The translations under genes and the position numbers were made by a program. A stretch of 6,993 nt of DNA from CAZJJY01 sp964546445 (lineage in GTDB: Bacteria; Patescibacteriota; Microgenomatia; PFEM01; JAPLYW01): positions 1-6,993 of the forward strand of contig CAZJJY010000028.1 of the NCBI GenBank assembly GCA_964546445.1, written 5' to 3'. Position 1 is the stretch's first letter. Every line of letters begins with the position of its first letter. The notes below the pieces were generated by a model that was given only the letters and a program-made list of their open reading frames with translations, ran no database searches and had not been told where the DNA came from. Of this stretch, positions 5,741 to 6,993 are shown in pieces.

Positions 5741-6412
5741 ATGTTTTTAGACCTACTTTTCCCTAAAATTTGTTTTGGTTGTGGTCAATGGGGATATTAT
5801 CTTTGTCCTGATTGTCAAAAAAGGATAAAACCAGTTTTAAATCAAATTTGCCCTCTTTGTCGTTTACCTAATTCTAAGGGCAAAACTCATTCTGTTTGCC
5901 AGGAAAAAGAAGCTCTAGATGGGTTGATTTCTCTTTTTTATTACCGAGGTTTGATAAGAAAAGTAATTGCCAAATTAAAATATAGATTCGTTAAGGATTT
6001 AAAAGAGGAATTAAGTGATTTACTAATTAAAAATATATTATTACAAAGACCCTCTTTTTTAAAAGATTCTTCTTTAATTTTGGTTCCTGTGCCTTTACAT
6101 AGAAAAAGACAAAATTATCGGGGTTTTAACCAAACAGAGATTTTAGGTCAAAATCTAGCCTTGTTTTTTAATTGGCAGTTTAAGCCCCACCTATTAAAAA
6201 GATCAAAAAATATCTTACCTCAAGCTTCTTTAAACAAGGAACAAAGGATAGAAAATATTAAAGGAGCTTTCGAAATTAATGGTTCAGTTAAGGGTTTAAA
6301 TTTTTTAATTTTTGATGATGTTTGGACAACTGGTTCGACCTTAAAAGAAATGGCTTTAGTTCTGAAGAAAAACAAAGCTAAAAAGGTTTGGGGATTAACG
6401 ATTTGTAGGTGA
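5741..6412 (+). CDS. comF: ComF-family phosphoribosyltransferase-like protein
   Basis: 223 residues, normal for ComF/GntX. The N-terminus MFLDLLFPKICFGCG is the family's typical opening. Cys pairs at 11/14, 22/25 and 37/40, plus His50 and Cys53, look like zinc ribbons. A type I phosphoribosyltransferase domain follows, with VPVPLHRKRQNYRGFNQ (115-131) and the PRPP-binding loop FDDVWTTGST (191-200), where most relatives have DDVxTTGxT. ComF is needed for late steps of DNA uptake in competent bacteria (ssDNA handling after import); many relatives have no known role. An in-frame TTG at 5669 would place the start inside tmRNA, so I reject it. No Shine-Dalgarno sequence or promoter sits directly before the ATG at 5741, and the terminator T-tract abuts it. 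Expression may depend on readthrough. The stop is followed closely by the tRNA promoter. Confidence 0.92.
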   Translation: MFLDLLFPKICFGCGQWGYYLCPDCQKRIKPVLNQICPLCRLPNSKGKTHSVCQEKEALDGLISLFYYRGLIRKVIAKLKYRFVKDLKEELSDLLIKNILLQRPSFLKDSSLILVPVPLHRKRQNYRGFNQTEILGQNLALFFNWQFKPHLLKRSKNILPQASLNKEQRIENIKGAFEINGSVKGLNFLIFDDVWTTGSTLKEMALVLKKNKAKKVWGLTICR

Positions 6413-6424
6413 AAATGTTATAAT
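6395..6424 (+). promoter_or_regulatory. Promoter for tRNA-Ser(GCU)
   Basis: TTAACG (6395-6400, four of six matches to TTGACA), an 18-base spacer, and TATAAT (6419-6424) with an upstream TG (6416-6417). The predicted start is ~6431, six bases before the mature tRNA. The -35 and part of the spacer lie in the last codons of comF. Confidence 0.65.
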
Positions 6425-6436
6425 TAAGAACAATAA

Positions 6437-6524
6437 GGAGGAGTCGCATAGTTTGGTCCATTGCGGGAGTTTGCTAAATTCCTGAGCTGTAAGGCTCACG
6501 TGGGTTCGAATCCCACCTCCTCCG
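6437..6524 (+). tRNA. tRNA-Ser(GCU), CCA not encoded
   Basis: 88 nt, class II. Acceptor GGAGGAG (6437-6443) pairs with CTCCTCC (6517-6523). The D arm is GCA/TGC with a GG in its loop. The anticodon stem GGAGT/ATTCC (6466-6470, 6478-6482) encloses TTGCTAA, with anticodon GCT at 6473-6475, reading AGC/AGU. The long variable arm pairs TGAGC/GCTCA, as expected for Ser. The T arm is GTGGG-TTCGAAT-CCCAC. The discriminator is G (6524), the Ser identity base. The following bases are CTG, so CCA must be added by an enzyme. Confidence 0.95.
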
Positions 6525-6547
6525 CTGATATTACAAGTTCAATTTTG

Positions 6548-6562
6548 ATGTAATAATTACAT
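6548..6562. repeat. 15-bp inverted repeat just before tRNA-Ser(UGA)
   Basis: ATGTAAT (6548-6554), one central A, ATTACAT (6556-6562): perfect 7-bp arms ending three bases before the mature tRNA. It overlaps a possible extended -10, so it could be an operator-like site or simply an AT-rich coincidence. Confidence 0.4.
6549..6557 (+). promoter_or_regulatory. Possible extended -10 for tRNA-Ser(UGA)
   Basis: TGTAATAAT would place transcription start near 6564, two bases before the mature tRNA at 6566. The -35 is poor. The tRNA could instead be co-transcribed from the promoter at 6395-6424, since I see no terminator in the 41 bases between the two tRNAs. Confidence 0.4.
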
Positions 6563-6565
6563 TGA

Positions 6566-6655
6566 GGTGGGATGGCAGAGTGGACTAATGCGCTGCTCTT
6601 GAAAAGCAGTATGGTTGTAAGATCATCGTGGGTTCGAATCCCACTCCCACCGCCA
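6566..6655 (+). tRNA. tRNA-Ser(UGA), CCA encoded
   Basis: 90 nt including CCA, class II. Acceptor GGTGGGA (6566-6572) pairs with TCCCACC (6645-6651). The anticodon stem CTGCT/AGCAG (6593-6597, 6605-6609) encloses CTTGAAA, with anticodon TGA at 6600-6602, reading UCN codons. The variable arm pairs ATGGT/ATCAT. The T arm is the same GTGGG-TTCGAAT-CCCAC as in the neighbouring tRNA-Ser. Discriminator G at 6652 is followed by CCA (6653-6655). The 18-base stretch CGTGGGTTCGAATCCCAC is identical in both tRNAs (6499-6516 and 6627-6644). Confidence 0.95.
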
Positions 6656-6850
6656 AATTTCACTTTTGCCCGAAACGGCAGAATGTGTAGTGTCGCGAAG
6701 CGACACAGAATGTCAAGAACGCGCTTCTTCTGGTCGCATTGTCACGCAATCGGAGCGTACGAAAGAGTATAAAGTCACCACGCGCTATTCTTCAAAATCC
6801 TGCGATTTTGTTCGTAAAGAGTTCGAACTTCGTTCAAGAAACACCGCCAA
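6648..6850. repeat. 9-bp direct repeats CACCGCCAA bracketing a GC-rich segment
   Basis: CACCGCCAA occurs at 6648-6656, covering the 3' end of tRNA-Ser(UGA) with its CCA, and again at 6842-6850. By direct count the DNA between (6661-6840) is 84/180 G+C (47%), while comF lines nearby are about 28-32%. Duplication of a tRNA 3' end flanking foreign-looking DNA is the classic footprint of integration at a tRNA, but the repeat is short and no integrase gene lies in the window. Confidence 0.35.
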
Positions 6851-6890
6851 TATTGAAATTGTTTATCCTCTGCAATAATTCTTTACTTAA
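6656..6890. other. Noncoding GC-richer, hairpin-rich interval
   Basis: No convincing gene: the reading frames through it start inside the tRNA or at a TTG and have no recognisable motif. It holds a perfect hairpin GTGTCGCGAAGCGACAC (6690-6706, GAA loop), flanked by direct repeats CAGAATGT (6679-6686 and 6706-6713). A second perfect hairpin pairs CAAAATC/GATTTTG (6793-6799, 6804-6810), and there is a palindrome GTTCGAAC (6821-6828). It could be a remnant of a mobile element, a REP-like element, or a structured RNA. I cannot choose among these from one copy. Confidence 0.5.
6690..6706. repeat. Perfect 7-bp stem hairpin with GAA loop (REP-like)
   Basis: GTGTCGC-GAA-GCGACAC. The core GCGAAGC is known as an unusually stable DNA mini-hairpin. 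It is bracketed by 8-bp direct repeats CAGAATGT, the right one sharing its first base with the stem. There is no T-run after it, so it is not an intrinsic terminator. Confidence 0.6.
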
Positions 6891-6899
6891 TGTTATAAT
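6891..6899 (+). promoter_or_regulatory. Extended -10 promoter for the gene at 6912
   Basis: TGTTATAAT is a full consensus extended -10. Start of transcription is predicted near 6906, six bases before the ATG. No good -35 is seen. The motif and its immediate context (AATGTTATAATTAA) are the same as those before tRNA-Ser(GCU). Confidence 0.65.
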
Positions 6900-6911
6900 T
6901 AAAAAAGAATA

Positions 6912-6993
6912 ATGCCTGCTCAAGCAAAAAACCAGTCCAGTTCTTTGAAAACAAAGATAATTCCGCTTAAGGTAATGTTGGAGTGGCAAGCCC
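6912..6993 (+). CDS. Start of an unidentified protein gene (first 27 codons)
   Basis: Open from the ATG at 6912 to the right edge. The visible protein is a polar, basic N-terminus (MPAQAKNQSSSLKTK) leading into IIPLKVMLEWQA. No signal peptide is visible. CPR genomes carry small membrane proteins whose N-terminus contains a WEAPEF/WQAPEY-like motif before two helices. The end here fits that pattern, but this rests on memory and two or three residues. The start is supported by the consensus extended -10 just upstream. No Shine-Dalgarno sequence is present. Confidence 0.6.
   Translation, partial: MPAQAKNQSSSLKTKIIPLKVMLEWQA

Noticed and set aside
6690..6706. Hairpin as terminator for the tRNA genes
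   Set aside because: No T-run follows the stem; no clear terminator is visible after the tRNAs.
6572..6772. 66-codon open frame starting in tRNA-Ser(UGA)
   Set aside because: It begins inside the tRNA and reads through its T-arm and the hairpin; no plausible start or motif.
6666..6878. 70-codon open frame across the GC-rich interval
   Set aside because: TTG start, no ribosome-binding site or promoter, translation without recognisable domain, and it covers two perfect hairpins. A decayed coding remnant cannot be fully excluded.
1..6993. CRISPR array, riboswitch or insertion-sequence transposase
   Set aside because: No regularly spaced repeats, no long structured leaders before coding regions, and no transposase or integrase-like protein in any frame.

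Overview
The window looks like a chromosomal segment of a Candidate Phyla Radiation (Patescibacteria) genome. The base composition is low in GC and lysine/isoleucine-rich proteins are common. UGA is used as a stop codon (code 11), which argues against Gracilibacteria/Absconditabacteria. Several proteins have architectures I associate with this group: a PcsB-type coiled coil fused to SpoIID/LytB, a bPH membrane protein, a tiny two-helix membrane protein, and a degenerate PP2C domain with a membrane helix and propeller. The placement is an inference from protein style and cannot be confirmed without a search.

Layout. Bases 1-320 hold the 5' part of a minus-strand gene for an exported Cys-rich protein. 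It diverges from a plus-strand cell-envelope cluster: a secreted coiled-coil/SpoIID peptidoglycan hydrolase (388-2124), a bacterial-PH-domain membrane protein (2138-2794), an 81-residue membrane protein (2791-3036), and a 622-residue PP2C-like/membrane/propeller protein (3041-4909). The cluster runs without a break into smpB (4906-5340) and ssrA (tmRNA, 5347-5706), the two partners of trans-translation ribosome rescue. An intrinsic terminator (5709-5740) closes that unit and its U-tract touches the start codon of a ComF-like phosphoribosyltransferase gene (5741-6412). Two tRNA-Ser genes follow (GCU at 6437-6524 and UGA at 6566-6655), then about 235 bases of GC-richer, hairpin-rich noncoding DNA, then the first 27 codons of another gene at 6912.

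Control signals. A repeated extended -10 motif (TG, one base, then a TATAAT-like hexamer) lies 13-18 bases before the start codons at 320 (minus), 388, 2138 and 6912, and before both tRNAs. This predicts mRNAs with leaders of about 1-6 nt, so leaderless or nearly leaderless translation. Only the gene at 2791 has an obvious Shine-Dalgarno sequence. Genes at 2791 and 4906 overlap the previous stop by ATGA, implying coupled translation. A near-consensus promoter inside smpB probably drives ssrA.

Working together. The first four plus-strand genes look like a cell-wall/membrane module (wall cleavage, membrane-anchored sensing or scaffolding), smpB and ssrA give ribosome rescue, and comF may relate to DNA uptake. 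The best second-look items are the tmRNA tag ending in AYAYA, the leaderless-promoter pattern, the catalytically degenerate PP2C domain, and a 9-bp direct repeat of the tRNA-Ser 3' end that brackets the GC-rich segment.
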